Shown one piece after another: positions 16,086 to 25,376 of a stretch of 64,000 nucleotides of DNA (position 1 is its first letter; the number at the start of each line of letters is the position of its first letter). Where the stretch lies: NCBI GenBank assembly GCA_903827245.1, contig CAIKHO010000007.1:62001-126000 (forward strand). Direction: 5' to 3'. A program made the translations under genes and the position numbers. The stretch comes from an uncultured Opitutia bacterium. Lineage in GTDB: Bacteria > Verrucomicrobiota > Verrucomicrobiia > Opitutales > Opitutaceae. The notes beneath the pieces are model-generated. The model searched no databases and was not told where the DNA came from. It saw nothing but the letters and a program-made list of their open reading frames with translations.

Positions 16086-19000
16086 TCAGGGATGGGAAGC
16101 GGGGGCGCCGGACATTTCCTCCGCGAGGGTTTCCTCGGGGCGGTGGCCGGCCTTCTTGCGCAGCGAGGCATAGACGACGGGCACAAGGAACAGGGTGGCG
16201 ACCGTAGCCAGCAGCAATCCGCCGATGACCGCACGGCCGAGCGGGGCGTTTTGCTCGCCGCCCTCGCCGAGGCCGAGCGACATCGGGAGCATGCCGATGA
16301 TCATGGCGAGCGCGGTCATGAGCACCGGACGAAGGCGCGTGTGCCCGGCCTCGAGCGCGGCGGCGCGGGCGTCCTTGCCCTCCTTGCGCTGGTCGTTGGC
16401 GAACGTGACGACGAGGATGGCGTTGGCGGTGGCCACGCCGATGCTCATGATGGCGCCCATAAGGGAGGGCACGCTGAGCGTGGTGTGCGTCAGGTAGAGC
16501 GCCCAGATGATGCCGCTGAGCGCGCCGGTCAGCGCCATGATGATGATGAACGGATCGAGCCAGGACTGGAAGTTCACGACCATGAGCAGGTAGACGAGGA
16601 TGATGGCGAACAGCACGCCGACGCCGAGGCCGAGGAAGGCCGAATTCATGCTCTGGACCTGGCCGCGCATGGTGATGAAGTTGCCGCGGGGGAGCTTCGG
16701 CTCGAATTCCTTGATGATCTTGCCGACCTGGTCGGCGACGCTGCCGAGGTCGCGGCCGTCGACGTTCGCGTAGACATCGTAGATGGGCTGGATGTTGTAA
16801 TGGCCGACCACGACCTGCTCCGTAGTCCGCTCGATGCGCGCGACGTTGCCGAGGATCTGGGCGCCGCCGGGGCCGCCGGCGGGGGAAATGGGCGTGGCCT
16901 GGAGCGACTCGATCGAGTCGAGCTGGAACTGCGGCGTCTGGGTGGCGACGGTGTACTGGACGCCGTTCTGCGGGCTGAGCCAGAAATTCGGCGCGGCCTG
17001 CGCGGTGCCGGCGAGGGAGATGAGGAGGTTGCTGGCCACGTCGCGCTGCGTCAGGCCAACCTCGCCGGCGCGGGTGCGGTCCACGTTCACCTTGAAGGCG
17101 GGGCCGTTGATGATCTGGTGCACATGCACGTCAACGGCACCCGGGATCTTTGCGATGCGCGTGGCCATCTGCTGGGCCAGGGCGTAATTGGCGAAGCGGT
17201 CGCGCCCGGCCAGCTGCACGTCGATCGGCGCGGGCAGGCCGAAGTTAAGGATCTGGCCGACGATGTCGGACGGCTGGGTGAAGAACGTGTAGTCGGGGAA
17301 CTGGTGGTTCAGGCGCGCGCGCAGCTCGCGGACGTAGGCCCAAGTCGAGCCGTGCTTCTCCGGGTTGAGCGAGACGAGGATCTCGCCGTCGGAGGAACTG
17401 ATGGTGGCCGAGTCGCTGAAGGCGAGGTTGAGGCCGCCGTTGGGCAGGCCGATGTTGTCGAGGATGGTGACGAGCTCGTCGGCGGGGATGACCTCGCGGA
17501 TGACATTCTCGACCCGGGTGAAGACGCGCTCCGTTTCCTCGATGCGGGTGCCGGCGGGGGCGCGGACGTGCAGGCGGAACGACCCGGCGTCCACGATCGG
17601 GAAAAAGTCGCGGCCCAGGAAGGGCACGAGCACGCCGGTCAGGGCGACGAACACAAACGTGCCGATAACGACGGTCCGGCGGTGGTCGAGACTCCAGTCG
17701 AGGGCGCGGGTGTAGCCCTGGCGGAAGCGGGAGAAGTGGCGGTTAAAGCGCTGATGGATGCGCCAGAAGATGTCGCCCTTGGGCGCGGAGGGATCGACGT
17801 GGCCGTCGTCGGCGTCGTGCAGGATCGGCTGCCCGTGCATGAGGAAGTGCACGAAGGTCGGCACGACGGTTCTAGATAAAAAATAGGACGCGAGCATCGC
17901 GAAGATGACGGCCATCGCGAGCGGGCTGAAGAGGTACTTGGCGACGCCCTCGAGGAAGAAGATCGGGACAAAGACGATGCAGATGCAGAGGGTAGAGACG
18001 AAGGCCGGGGTGGCGATCTGCTCGGCGCCGTCGAGGATGGACTGGATGAGCGACTTCTTGAGGCCGAGGTTGCGGTCGATGTTCTCGATCGTGACGGTGG
18101 CGTCGTCGACGAGGATGCCGACGGCGAGCGCGAGGCCGCCGAGGGTCATGGCGTTGATCGTCTGGCCGCAGGCCGCGAGGCAGAGGATCGAGCAAAAGAT
18201 GGAAAGCGGGATGGAGAGGGCGACGACGAGCGTGTTGCGCCACGTGCCGAGGAAGAGCAGAATCATCAGCGCGGTGAGCGTCGCCGCGAGCACGCCCTCG
18301 CGCACCACCCCGGTGAGTGCGGACCGCACGAAGATCGACTGGTCGAACTGCGGGTGCATCTCGAGCTCGGGCGGGAGCGTGGACTGGACGCGCGGCAGGA
18401 TGGCCTTGATGCGCTGGATGATGTCGAGCGTGGAGGCGCCGCCATTCTTCAGGATGGTCATCAGCGCGCCACGCGTGCCGTTCTGGCGGACGATGTTGGT
18501 CTGGGGCGCGAAGCCGTCGCGGACCTGGGCGACGTCGTGGATGTAGATCGTGGTGCCGTTGACCTGCCTGATCGGCAGGTCGCCGAGGCCAGCCACGAGG
18601 TCGGGGCTGCTGTTGAGCAGGACGCCGTACTCCCGGTCGCCGATCTTCGCGGTGCCGGAGGGCAGGGTGAGGTTCTGGGCGTTGAGGGCGTTGCTGACGT
18701 CGGAGGGAGCCAGTCCCTTCGCCTGCAGCGCGCGCGGGTCGAGGTCGATCTGGATCTGGCGGACCTTGCCGCCGAGCGGCAGCGGCACGGAGGCGCCCTG
18801 CACGGTGGCCAGCTGGACGCGGAGGAAATTGAGGCCGATGTCGTAGAGCGTCTGCTCGGTGAGGGTCTTGCTGCCGAGGCCGAGCTGGAGGATGGGGACG
18901 TTCGAGGCGCTGTAGCGGATCACGAGCGGCGGGGTGGTGCCGGGCGGCATGATGCGGACGACGGTCTGGTTGATGGCGGTGACCTGCGCCACGGCCGCGT

Positions 19001-19307
19001 CCACGCTTGCGCCGGGCTGGAAGTACACCTTGATCACGCCCACGCCGGCGAGCGACTGCGACTCGATGTGCTCGATGTCGTTGACCGTGGTGGTCATGGC
19101 CCGCTCGCTGATGGTGACGATGCGCTTCTCCATCTCCTCGGGCGTGAGGCCGGTGTAGGACCACAGCACCGTCACGACCGGGATGTCGATGGACGGGAAG
19201 ATGTCCTTGGCCATCCGGCCCAGCGTGACGAGGCCGAGGATGACGATCAGGAGGGCCATCACGGTGAACGTGTAGGGCCGGCGAAGGGCGAGGCGGACGA
19301 TCCACAT
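16086..19307 (-). CDS. RND multidrug-type efflux permease (HAE1/AcrB-like)
   Basis: 1073 residues, full length for an AcrB-type RND transporter. TM1 is PYTFTVMALLIVILGLVTLG followed by the conserved DIFPSIDIPVV. Two large periplasmic loops separate TM1-2 and TM7-8. The TM4 proton-relay pair is present as VDDATVTIENID (about residues 400-401). A C-terminal TM11-12 block reads RLRPVLMTALAMIIGMLPM. First gene of the operon permease-adaptor-outer-membrane factor, transcribed away from a LysR regulator. Drugs, solvents or organic acids are all possible substrates. The TM7-8 region and Gln-rich loops show no truncation. Confidence 0.94.
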   Translation of the reverse strand: MWIVRLALRRPYTFTVMALLIVILGLVTLGRMAKDIFPSIDIPVVTVLWSYTGLTPEEMEKRIVTISERAMTTTVNDIEHIESQSLAGVGVIKVYFQPGASVDAAVAQVTAINQTVVRIMPPGTTPPLVIRYSASNVPILQLGLGSKTLTEQTLYDIGLNFLRVQLATVQGASVPLPLGGKVRQIQIDLDPRALQAKGLAPSDVSNALNAQNLTLPSGTAKIGDREYGVLLNSSPDLVAGLGDLPIRQVNGTTIYIHDVAQVRDGFAPQTNIVRQNGTRGALMTILKNGGASTLDIIQRIKAILPRVQSTLPPELEMHPQFDQSIFVRSALTGVVREGVLAATLTALMILLFLGTWRNTLVVALSIPLSIFCSILCLAACGQTINAMTLGGLALAVGILVDDATVTIENIDRNLGLKKSLIQSILDGAEQIATPAFVSTLCICIVFVPIFFLEGVAKYLFSPLAMAVIFAMLASYFLSRTVVPTFVHFLMHGQPILHDADDGHVDPSAPKGDIFWRIHQRFNRHFSRFRQGYTRALDWSLDHRRTVVIGTFVFVALTGVLVPFLGRDFFPIVDAGSFRLHVRAPAGTRIEETERVFTRVENVIREVIPADELVTILDNIGLPNGGLNLAFSDSATISSSDGEILVSLNPEKHGSTWAYVRELRARLNHQFPDYTFFTQPSDIVGQILNFGLPAPIDVQLAGRDRFANYALAQQMATRIAKIPGAVDVHVHQIINGPAFKVNVDRTRAGEVGLTQRDVASNLLISLAGTAQAAPNFWLSPQNGVQYTVATQTPQFQLDSIESLQATPISPAGGPGGAQILGNVARIERTTEQVVVGHYNIQPIYDVYANVDGRDLGSVADQVGKIIKEFEPKLPRGNFITMRGQVQSMNSAFLGLGVGVLFAIILVYLLMVVNFQSWLDPFIIIMALTGALSGIIWALYLTHTTLSVPSLMGAIMSIGVATANAILVVTFANDQRKEGKDARAAALEAGHTRLRPVLMTALAMIIGMLPMSLGLGEGGEQNAPLGRAVIGGLLLATVATLFLVPVVYASLRKKAGHRPEETLAEEMSGAPASHP

Positions 19308-19371
19308 GGCTTGAGTCGCTCATTCTCGCTCAAAATCATTGAAACTACCAATATCTCTTTGGTTAGGTATT

Positions 19372-19388
19372 GATACTTCCCGTGTATC
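19372..19388. promoter_or_regulatory. LysR-type binding site (T-N11-A) between the divergent RND operon and its regulator
   Basis: The inverted repeat GATAC-N7-GTATC gives an exact T-N11-A LTTR box. It is centred in the 91-bp gap between the permease start (19307) and the regulator start (19399), ending about 10 bp from the regulator's ATG. This is the usual place for autorepression plus divergent activation. The surrounding gap is markedly AT-rich compared with the coding DNA. Confidence 0.65.
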
Positions 19389-19398
19389 GACATCTCCC

Positions 19399-20298
19399 AT
19401 GGAACTGAGGCACCTGAAATATTTCGTCGCGGTGGCGGAGGAGCTGCATTTCGGCCGGGCGGCGCGGCGGCTTAACCTGGCGCAGCCGCCGTTGAGCCAG
19501 CAGATCCGTGCGCTGGAGGAGGAACTGGGCGTCCGGCTGTTCCTGCGGACGAGCCGGAAGGTGGAACTGACGGAGTCGGGCCGGCTTTTTCTGGAACAGG
19601 CCGGGCTGGTGCTCGCGCAGGCGGACAAGGCGCGTCACACCATGCGCGCCGCGCACCGGGGCGAGGCCGGGCGCATCACGATCGGCTTTGTGACCTCGGC
19701 CGTCTACACGCTCGTGCCCACGATCCTGCGCGAGTTCAACCGCGGCCGGCCCAACGTGGAGATCCGGTGCTTCGAGATGAATTCGAACGAGCAGCGGATC
19801 GCGCTGCAGGAGCGACAGATCGACGTGGGATTCAACCGGGCGCCGCTGGCGGATACCGGACTGCACGCGGAAATCCTGAGCCGGGAGCGGTTCGTCCTCG
19901 CGCTGCCGTCGGACCATCCGCGCGCCCGGGACGGCAAGCTGCGGCTGCGGCAGTTTGCGAACGACGGGTTCATCCAGTTTTCGCGGGCGCAGGGCAATGT
20001 GATCTACGACGGGGTGATCGCGTCATGCCAGCGGGCGGGATTCAGCCCGCGGATCGCGCACGAATCGACCGGTGTCCAAACGACGCTGGCGCTCGTGGCG
20101 GCGGGGCTGGGGGTTGCGATGGTGCCGGCATCCTTGCAGCAACTGAAACGGCCGGGCGTGACCTACCGTGAATTGCCGGCGGGCGACACGTCGGAACTGG
20201 AACTGGCGCTGGTCTGGCGCAAGGATACCTTGTCCCCGGTCATGGAGAACTTCGTGAAAATTGCCCGCGAGGTGGCGCGGAAGGCCGCGCCGACCTGA
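19399..20298 (+). CDS. LysR-family transcriptional regulator of the RND operon
   Basis: 299 residues. The ATG at 19399 was chosen because it starts the canonical winged-HTH MELRHLKYFVAVAEELHFGRAARRLNLAQPPLSQQI; in-frame sequence further upstream runs through the operator region. The HTH (residues 1-60) is followed by a periplasmic-binding-protein-type effector domain (e.g. TIGFVTSAVYTLVPTILREF, LALVAAGLGVAMVPASL). The divergent position over a shared LTTR box argues that it controls the efflux operon at 13.5-19.3 kb. The inducer is unknown. Confidence 0.93.
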   Translation: MELRHLKYFVAVAEELHFGRAARRLNLAQPPLSQQIRALEEELGVRLFLRTSRKVELTESGRLFLEQAGLVLAQADKARHTMRAAHRGEAGRITIGFVTSAVYTLVPTILREFNRGRPNVEIRCFEMNSNEQRIALQERQIDVGFNRAPLADTGLHAEILSRERFVLALPSDHPRARDGKLRLRQFANDGFIQFSRAQGNVIYDGVIASCQRAGFSPRIAHESTGVQTTLALVAAGLGVAMVPASLQQLKRPGVTYRELPAGDTSELELALVWRKDTLSPVMENFVKIAREVARKAAPT

Positions 20299-20332
20299 GC
20301 GGACTCAGGCCGTTGAATTGTTGGCGGGGGAG

Positions 20333-20403
20333 GTAACAGCCGAGGTCGCGAGGCTGAGTGTGGGCCACGCACCTCAATCCAGCCTCGTGACTTCGGCTGG
20401 TAC
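20333..20403. repeat. 71-bp long inverted repeat (family P2, copy 2)
   Basis: Arms 20333-20356 and 20380-20403 are reverse complements with about three mismatches (arm GTAACAGCCGAGGTCGCGAG). Both arms match the copy at 4735-4804, while the spacers differ. It lies between the convergent 3' ends of the LysR gene and the second RND permease, a location where it could serve as a bidirectional transcription stop. Confidence 0.85.
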
Positions 20404-20434
20404 CTTCAATAGCATGATCCTGGCCGACGAGCGG

Positions 20435-23400
20435 TCAGGATCCGGCGGTGACGGGTGCCTCACCCGGTTCGCCCTCGGGCACCGGCTTGGGCGACAGCCA
20501 CTGCGTGACCGGGTCCATGTAGAGGTAAAACACGGGCGTGATATAAAGGGTCAGCAACTGCGAGACCATGAGTCCGCCGACGACCGCGAGGCCGAGCGAA
20601 CGGCGCGACTCGGCGCCCGCGCCCCAGCCGAGCGCAATGGGCAGCGTGCCGGCCAGGGCGGCGAGCGTGGTCATCATGATCGGGCGGAAGCGCACCACGC
20701 AGGCCTCGTAGATCGCGTCCTGGGCCGAGCGGTGGCGGTGCCGGCGCGCCTCGAGGGCAAAATCGATGATCATGATCGCGTTCTTTTTCACGATGCCGAT
20801 CAGCATGATGAGGCCCACGTAGCCGTAGATGTTCAGCTCCTGGCCGAAGAGCACCAGCGTAACCAGCGCGCCGAAGGTGGCGGCGGGCAGGCCGGACAGG
20901 ATGGTGAGCGGGTGGACAAAGTCCTCATAGAGGACGCCGAGCACAATGTAGATGACCAGAATGGCCACGATGAGCAGCAGGCCCAGGCCCTGGAGTGAAC
21001 TGGTGAACGCGGCCGCGGTGCCCTGGAAGGTCGCGCTGATCGTCGCCGGCAGCTCGGTGGCCGCGAGCTTGTTGATGCGGTCCGTCACCGCGCTCAGGGA
21101 AACACCCTCGGCGAGATTGAAGGAAATGGTCACCGCGGGGAGCTGGCCGAGGTGCGCGACCGTGAGCGGTCCGATGGTGCGCTTGAACTGGGCCAGGGAT
21201 TCCAGCGGGATCAGCTTGCCGCTGCTGCTGTGGAGATAGAGCAGGGAGAGCGCCTGCGGGTCGCGCTGGTATTTGTCCTCCAGCTCGAGGATGACGAAGT
21301 ACTGGTTGGTCGGCGTGTAGATGGTGGAGACCTGCCGCGAGCCAAACGCGCTGTAGAGCGTATCCTCGATTTGCTGGGCGGTGATGCCGAGGGTGGCGGC
21401 CTTGTCGCGGTCGATGTCGACGAGCAGCTGCGGGCTCGTGACGAGGAGGTCGGAAGTCACGTCGATCACGCCGGGAATCCCAGGGGTGCCCGGGACGCCG
21501 CTGATCTTTTTCTGGAACTCGGGAGCCGCGCTGTAGAGTTCCTTGAGGTCCGAACCGTAGAGCGTGTACTGGTAGGCGCCGGAGGAAATGCGGCCGCCGA
21601 GGCGGATGTTGGGCGGCACCTGGGGAATCACGCGGACGCCGGGCACGCCGGACAGCTCGCTGCGGAGCATCTGGGCGACCTTCTCGGCGGGCGGGCGGAG
21701 CTTGCGATCGACCAGCCTCACGGTGAGGCGTCCCGTGTTGCCCGAGGTGGGCGGGCCGTTGCCGCCCGAGGAGCCCATGAAGGAGGCGTAGGCGGCGACG
21801 TTGGGATTTTTACCCACGATCGCCGCCACGGCGCGCTGGTAAACGACCATGGAATCGAAGGAGGCATCCTGGGCGGCCTCGACCGTGATGTTGATGCGGC
21901 CCGTGTCATCCACTGGGATGAAGCCCTTGGGAATGACGACAATGAGCGCGACGGTCAGGAGCACGGTGAGGACGGCGATGCCCATGACGGTCAGGCGGTG
22001 CCGGAGCGAAATCTGCAGCGTCCGCTCGTAGAAGTGCAGCATGCCCTGGAACCCGCGCTCGATGATGGTATAGAGCCGGCCATGGGTGGCGTTGTGCTGG
22101 ATCGGCTTGAGGAACCGGCTGCACAGCATGGGGGTGAGCGTCAGCGACACGAAGCCGGAGACGAGGATGGCGGCGCTGATGGTGACGGCGAACTCGTGCA
22201 GCAACCGGCCGAGCACGCCACCCATGAAAAGCACGGGGATGAACACCGCGACCAGCGAGATGGTCATGGAAATGATGGTGAAGCCAATCTCGCGCGAGCC
22301 CTTGAGCGCCGCCGTCATCACGGGTTCGCCCAGCTCGATGTGGCGGATGATGTTCTCGAGCATGACGATGGCGTCGTCCACCACGAAGCCGACCGAAAGG
22401 GTGAGGGCGAGCAGCGAGAGGTTGTCGATGCTGAAGCCGCAGAAGTACATCACGGCGAACGTGCCGATGACGGCGATGGGCATCGCGATGCTGGGGATGA
22501 GCGTCGCGGAGAGGGACCGCAGGAAGAGGAAAATCACCAGGACCACGAGCACGATGGCGAGGATGAGGGTGAACCGCACGTCGGCCACGGACTCGCGGAT
22601 CGCCAGTGAGCGGTCGATCAAGATGTCGAGGTTGACCGAGGCGGGCAGTTGCGCCTCGAAGCTCGGCAGGATGGCCTTCACGCCGTTGACGACCTCGATC
22701 GTGTTCGTGCCGGGCTGGCGCTGTACCGAGAGGATGATGGAACGGTCTTTGTTGAACCAGCCGGCGACCTTGTCGCTTTGCACACTGTCCTCGACCTGGC
22801 CAAGGTCGCCGAGGCGCACGGGAGCGCCGTTGCGATACGTGACGATCAGCCGGCGAAAGGCATCCGCATTCTGGAGCTGGCCGCTGGCCTGCAGGGTCAT
22901 GGACTGGCTGCGGCCGTCCAGCGTGCCGGTCGGCTTGTTCACGTTGCCGGCGGCCAGGGCGGCCTGGATGTCATCCAGGCCGATGCCGCGGGAGGCAAGT
23001 TCCTGGGGGTTGACCTTCACGCGCACGGCGTACTTCTGCGAGCCCTGCACCTGCACCTGCGCCACGCCGTTGACTGTGGAAATCTGCTGCGCGAGCAGGG
23101 TCTCGGCATATTCGTCCACCTCGGAGAGCGGCAGGGTGGGCGAACTCAGCGCGATGAACAGGATGGGGTCATCCGCCGGGTTGGATTTGCGAAAGGAAGG
23201 CGGGCTGGGCATTTCCTGCGGCAGGCGTCGCTGCACGGCAGAGATGGCGGATTGCACGTCCAGCGCGGCGCCGTCGACCGACCGGTCGAGGCTGAACTGC
23301 AAGGTGATGGAGGTGCTGCCCAGCGAACTCGACGAGGTCATCGAGTCGATGCCCGCGATGGTGGAGAACTGCTGCTCGAGGGGCGTGGCGACCGAGGAGG

Positions 23401-23578
23401 CCATTGTCTCGGGATTGGCGCCGGGCAGGTTCGCCGACACGGAGATGGTGGGAAAATCGACGTTGGGCAGGTCGCTGACCGGCAGGGAGCGGTAGGACAT
23501 CACGCCAAAGACGGTGATCGCGGCCGTCACGAGCGTGGTCATGACCGGCCGGCGGATGAACAACTCGGGAATGTTCAT
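20435..23578 (-). CDS. RND efflux permease, MdtB/MdtC-like
   Basis: 1047 residues. It starts MNIPELFIRRPVMTTLVTAAITVFG, the typical MdtB/MdtC opening, followed by LPVSDLPNVDFPTISVSANLPGA. The TM4 acidic pair is VVDDAIVMLENIIRH (near residue 403). Late blocks GLIMLIGIVKKNAIMIIDFALEARR and ACVVRFRPIMMTTLAALAGTLP are characteristic of this subgroup. It pairs with the adaptor gene just upstream (4-bp ATGA overlap). No outer-membrane factor gene is attached, so it may share the OprM-like protein at 13.5 kb or another in the genome. Confidence 0.94.
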   Translation of the reverse strand: MNIPELFIRRPVMTTLVTAAITVFGVMSYRSLPVSDLPNVDFPTISVSANLPGANPETMASSVATPLEQQFSTIAGIDSMTSSSSLGSTSITLQFSLDRSVDGAALDVQSAISAVQRRLPQEMPSPPSFRKSNPADDPILFIALSSPTLPLSEVDEYAETLLAQQISTVNGVAQVQVQGSQKYAVRVKVNPQELASRGIGLDDIQAALAAGNVNKPTGTLDGRSQSMTLQASGQLQNADAFRRLIVTYRNGAPVRLGDLGQVEDSVQSDKVAGWFNKDRSIILSVQRQPGTNTIEVVNGVKAILPSFEAQLPASVNLDILIDRSLAIRESVADVRFTLILAIVLVVLVIFLFLRSLSATLIPSIAMPIAVIGTFAVMYFCGFSIDNLSLLALTLSVGFVVDDAIVMLENIIRHIELGEPVMTAALKGSREIGFTIISMTISLVAVFIPVLFMGGVLGRLLHEFAVTISAAILVSGFVSLTLTPMLCSRFLKPIQHNATHGRLYTIIERGFQGMLHFYERTLQISLRHRLTVMGIAVLTVLLTVALIVVIPKGFIPVDDTGRINITVEAAQDASFDSMVVYQRAVAAIVGKNPNVAAYASFMGSSGGNGPPTSGNTGRLTVRLVDRKLRPPAEKVAQMLRSELSGVPGVRVIPQVPPNIRLGGRISSGAYQYTLYGSDLKELYSAAPEFQKKISGVPGTPGIPGVIDVTSDLLVTSPQLLVDIDRDKAATLGITAQQIEDTLYSAFGSRQVSTIYTPTNQYFVILELEDKYQRDPQALSLLYLHSSSGKLIPLESLAQFKRTIGPLTVAHLGQLPAVTISFNLAEGVSLSAVTDRINKLAATELPATISATFQGTAAAFTSSLQGLGLLLIVAILVIYIVLGVLYEDFVHPLTILSGLPAATFGALVTLVLFGQELNIYGYVGLIMLIGIVKKNAIMIIDFALEARRHRHRSAQDAIYEACVVRFRPIMMTTLAALAGTLPIALGWGAGAESRRSLGLAVVGGLMVSQLLTLYITPVFYLYMDPVTQWLSPKPVPEGEPGEAPVTAGS

Positions 23579-24771
23579 GGCTCTTTCCCCTTGGCCTTGC
23601 CGCCCTTGTCAGCACCCGAACCGGCGGACGCGGCCGGACCCTTGACCGCGACGGGTTTGCCCGGAAGGACGCGTAACTGGCCGTCCACGATCACGGTTTC
23701 CCCCTCGACGAGGCCGCTGGTCACGACGGATTCGGTTTCGGTGCTGCGCTCGATCGTGACGGGCCGGAACTCCGCCGTCTGGTCCGGCTTGATCACGAAG
23801 ATATGCTGTCCGGACTGGTCGTTCTGCACGGCGGCGGTGGGCACCACCAGCACGGTGGGTGAAGTCAGCGTCATGCGGATGTTGGCAAACTGTCCGGGCC
23901 AGAGCCGCCGGTCCTCGTTGGGGAACGTCGCCTTGAGCTTCAGGGTGCCGGTGGTGGCGTCGATGGCGTTGTCGATGAAGGTGAGCTGGCCGGTCTCAGG
24001 CAGTTCGTCCGTTCCTGGGGGGCGGGCGGTGACGACGATGCTGCCCGCGGCGCGGTAGCGGCTGATGGAGCCGAGGTTCTGCTGGGGCACGGAAAACGTG
24101 ACGTAAATGGGGCTCAACTGGTTGATCACGACGAGGGAGACGGTCGCGTCGCTGGCGCGGACGAGGTCGCCCTCGTGGGCGCCGAGACTGCCGGTCCGGC
24201 CGGAGATCGGGGCGCGGATCGAGCAGTACTCGAGCTGAAGGCGGTCGTTTTCCACCGCGGCCTGGCTCGAAACCAAGGCGGCGCGCAGCGACCGTTCGTT
24301 GTCCTGGATGGACTGGTATTGCTCCTTGGAAACCATGCCCTGCTCGCTGAGCCCGCGATAGCGCGTGACCTCGGACTGGGCCGTCTCGAGCTGGACGCGG
24401 ACCTTTTCCAGGTCGGCCTCGGCCTGACGCAGGGCGTTTTGAAAGGGGCGCGGATCGATTTCAAACAGCAGGTCGTCCTGCTTGACCTCCTGGCCTTCCT
24501 CAAAGTGGAGCTTGAACATTACGCCGGTGACCTGGGAGCGCACCGCGGCGGTGCGGATCGGCTCGACGGCACCGATCACATCCAGCGCGACGGGGACCAC
24601 CTTGCGTTCGACCTTGCCCGCGACGACCGGAGCCGCGCCGCCGCCGGCCCCGCGCCCGGACGACGGGGCCTTGGCCGAACAGCCGGAGAGGCCGGTGACG
24701 AGGAGCAGGGCGCCCCAAGTCATTTTCCATGGAAGAGAGGGCTGAAGGACAAGGGGCGGATGGGCGGTCAT
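23575..24771 (-). CDS. RND efflux periplasmic adaptor, MdtA-like lipoprotein
   Basis: 398 residues from the ATG at 24771; an internal ATG at 24723 is possible. The N-terminus contains a lipobox, LLVTGLSGCSAK, so the mature protein is probably lipid-anchored, unlike the adaptor at 14.9 kb. Domains: lipoyl halves (VTGVMFKLHFEEGQEVKQDDLLFEIDP; SIRAPISGRTGSLGAHEGDLVRA), alpha-hairpin around residues 110-180, a beta-barrel (TDELPETGQLTFIDNAIDATTGTLKLKATFPN) and a Gly/Lys-rich tail. It is the first gene of a two-gene operon with the overlapping permease. Confidence 0.93.
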   Translation of the reverse strand: MTAHPPLVLQPSLPWKMTWGALLLVTGLSGCSAKAPSSGRGAGGGAAPVVAGKVERKVVPVALDVIGAVEPIRTAAVRSQVTGVMFKLHFEEGQEVKQDDLLFEIDPRPFQNALRQAEADLEKVRVQLETAQSEVTRYRGLSEQGMVSKEQYQSIQDNERSLRAALVSSQAAVENDRLQLEYCSIRAPISGRTGSLGAHEGDLVRASDATVSLVVINQLSPIYVTFSVPQQNLGSISRYRAAGSIVVTARPPGTDELPETGQLTFIDNAIDATTGTLKLKATFPNEDRRLWPGQFANIRMTLTSPTVLVVPTAAVQNDQSGQHIFVIKPDQTAEFRPVTIERSTETESVVTSGLVEGETVIVDGQLRVLPGKPVAVKGPAASAGSGADKGGKAKGKEP

Positions 24772-25376
24772 TGAAAAAATTGGCGGAGGCGGGGTCTTGA
24801 ACAGATGTCGGCGGATTGACGGATGTCAGGCAAAAGAGTTTTTCGCGACCGACTGAAGGCTGTTACACGGCTGCCGGTTATCGGGGCTGTCGCTCCTCTT
24901 CCTGGATCTGCTGTCCAAAGCCGTTGACGGCTGCAAAACAAGAGCGCCTGCCGGCATGCCTGTCGAGCCTCACCCGCGTTCGGTGGTGGCTCATACCAAC
25001 GTCTGCTAGGTTCGGACTTTAGCCTACTGGCCAATTTATACCAGTAGGCACAGGTGGCCGCCGACCTCCCGCCGTCGCTCAAGCTATGGCGGGCTGCAAT
25101 GGCTTAGCGAGGGCGCCTTAGCCTTGGCGAAGGCGGCCGGGCGGCGGATTCCGGGTGGCTGATGCACCACCCCGCGTTCGGTGAGGGATCGCAGTTCCTG
25201 CTGGGCCGGGCGGGATTGGAATTTGCGCAACTGTCACACAACCAAGAGGCCGGTGGCCTGCGGGCGAAGGTGCTGGCGTCTCAGTGCGGGGCGAATTCCA
25301 TCCGGTTGGCCGCGGGCGGAAACCTTTTCCTTGCTAGCGACGCGCCGGGGCATTTCCTTTGGGGGCATTTTTCCCT
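24772..25376. other. 605-bp divergent intergenic region with one dispersed element
   Basis: It separates the adaptor gene from serA. It contains the dispersed element at 24993-25117. The remainder (25118-25376) presumably carries the serA promoter; no clear -35/-10 pair, riboswitch or terminator was recognised. A 72-codon reading frame at 25162-25380 overlaps the serA start but has no family features and is not called. Confidence 0.6.
24993..25117 (+). repeat. Dispersed MITE-like element (family M1, copy 1)
   Basis: Begins ATACCAACGTCTGCTAGGTT, continues through a hairpin (CCTACTGG...CCAGTAGG) and a near-invariant core (CCGACCTCCCGCCGTCGCTC, then AGCTATGGCGGGCTGCAATG). The same order occurs inverted at 36855-36976. 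The core includes a second stem, CCCGCC/GGCGGG. It encodes no protein. Confidence 0.85.

Noticed and set aside
16092-17879. 595-codon plus-strand frame opposite the RND permease
   Set aside because: Highly charged His/Asp/Glu/Arg shadow of a membrane protein gene; no independent evidence of coding.
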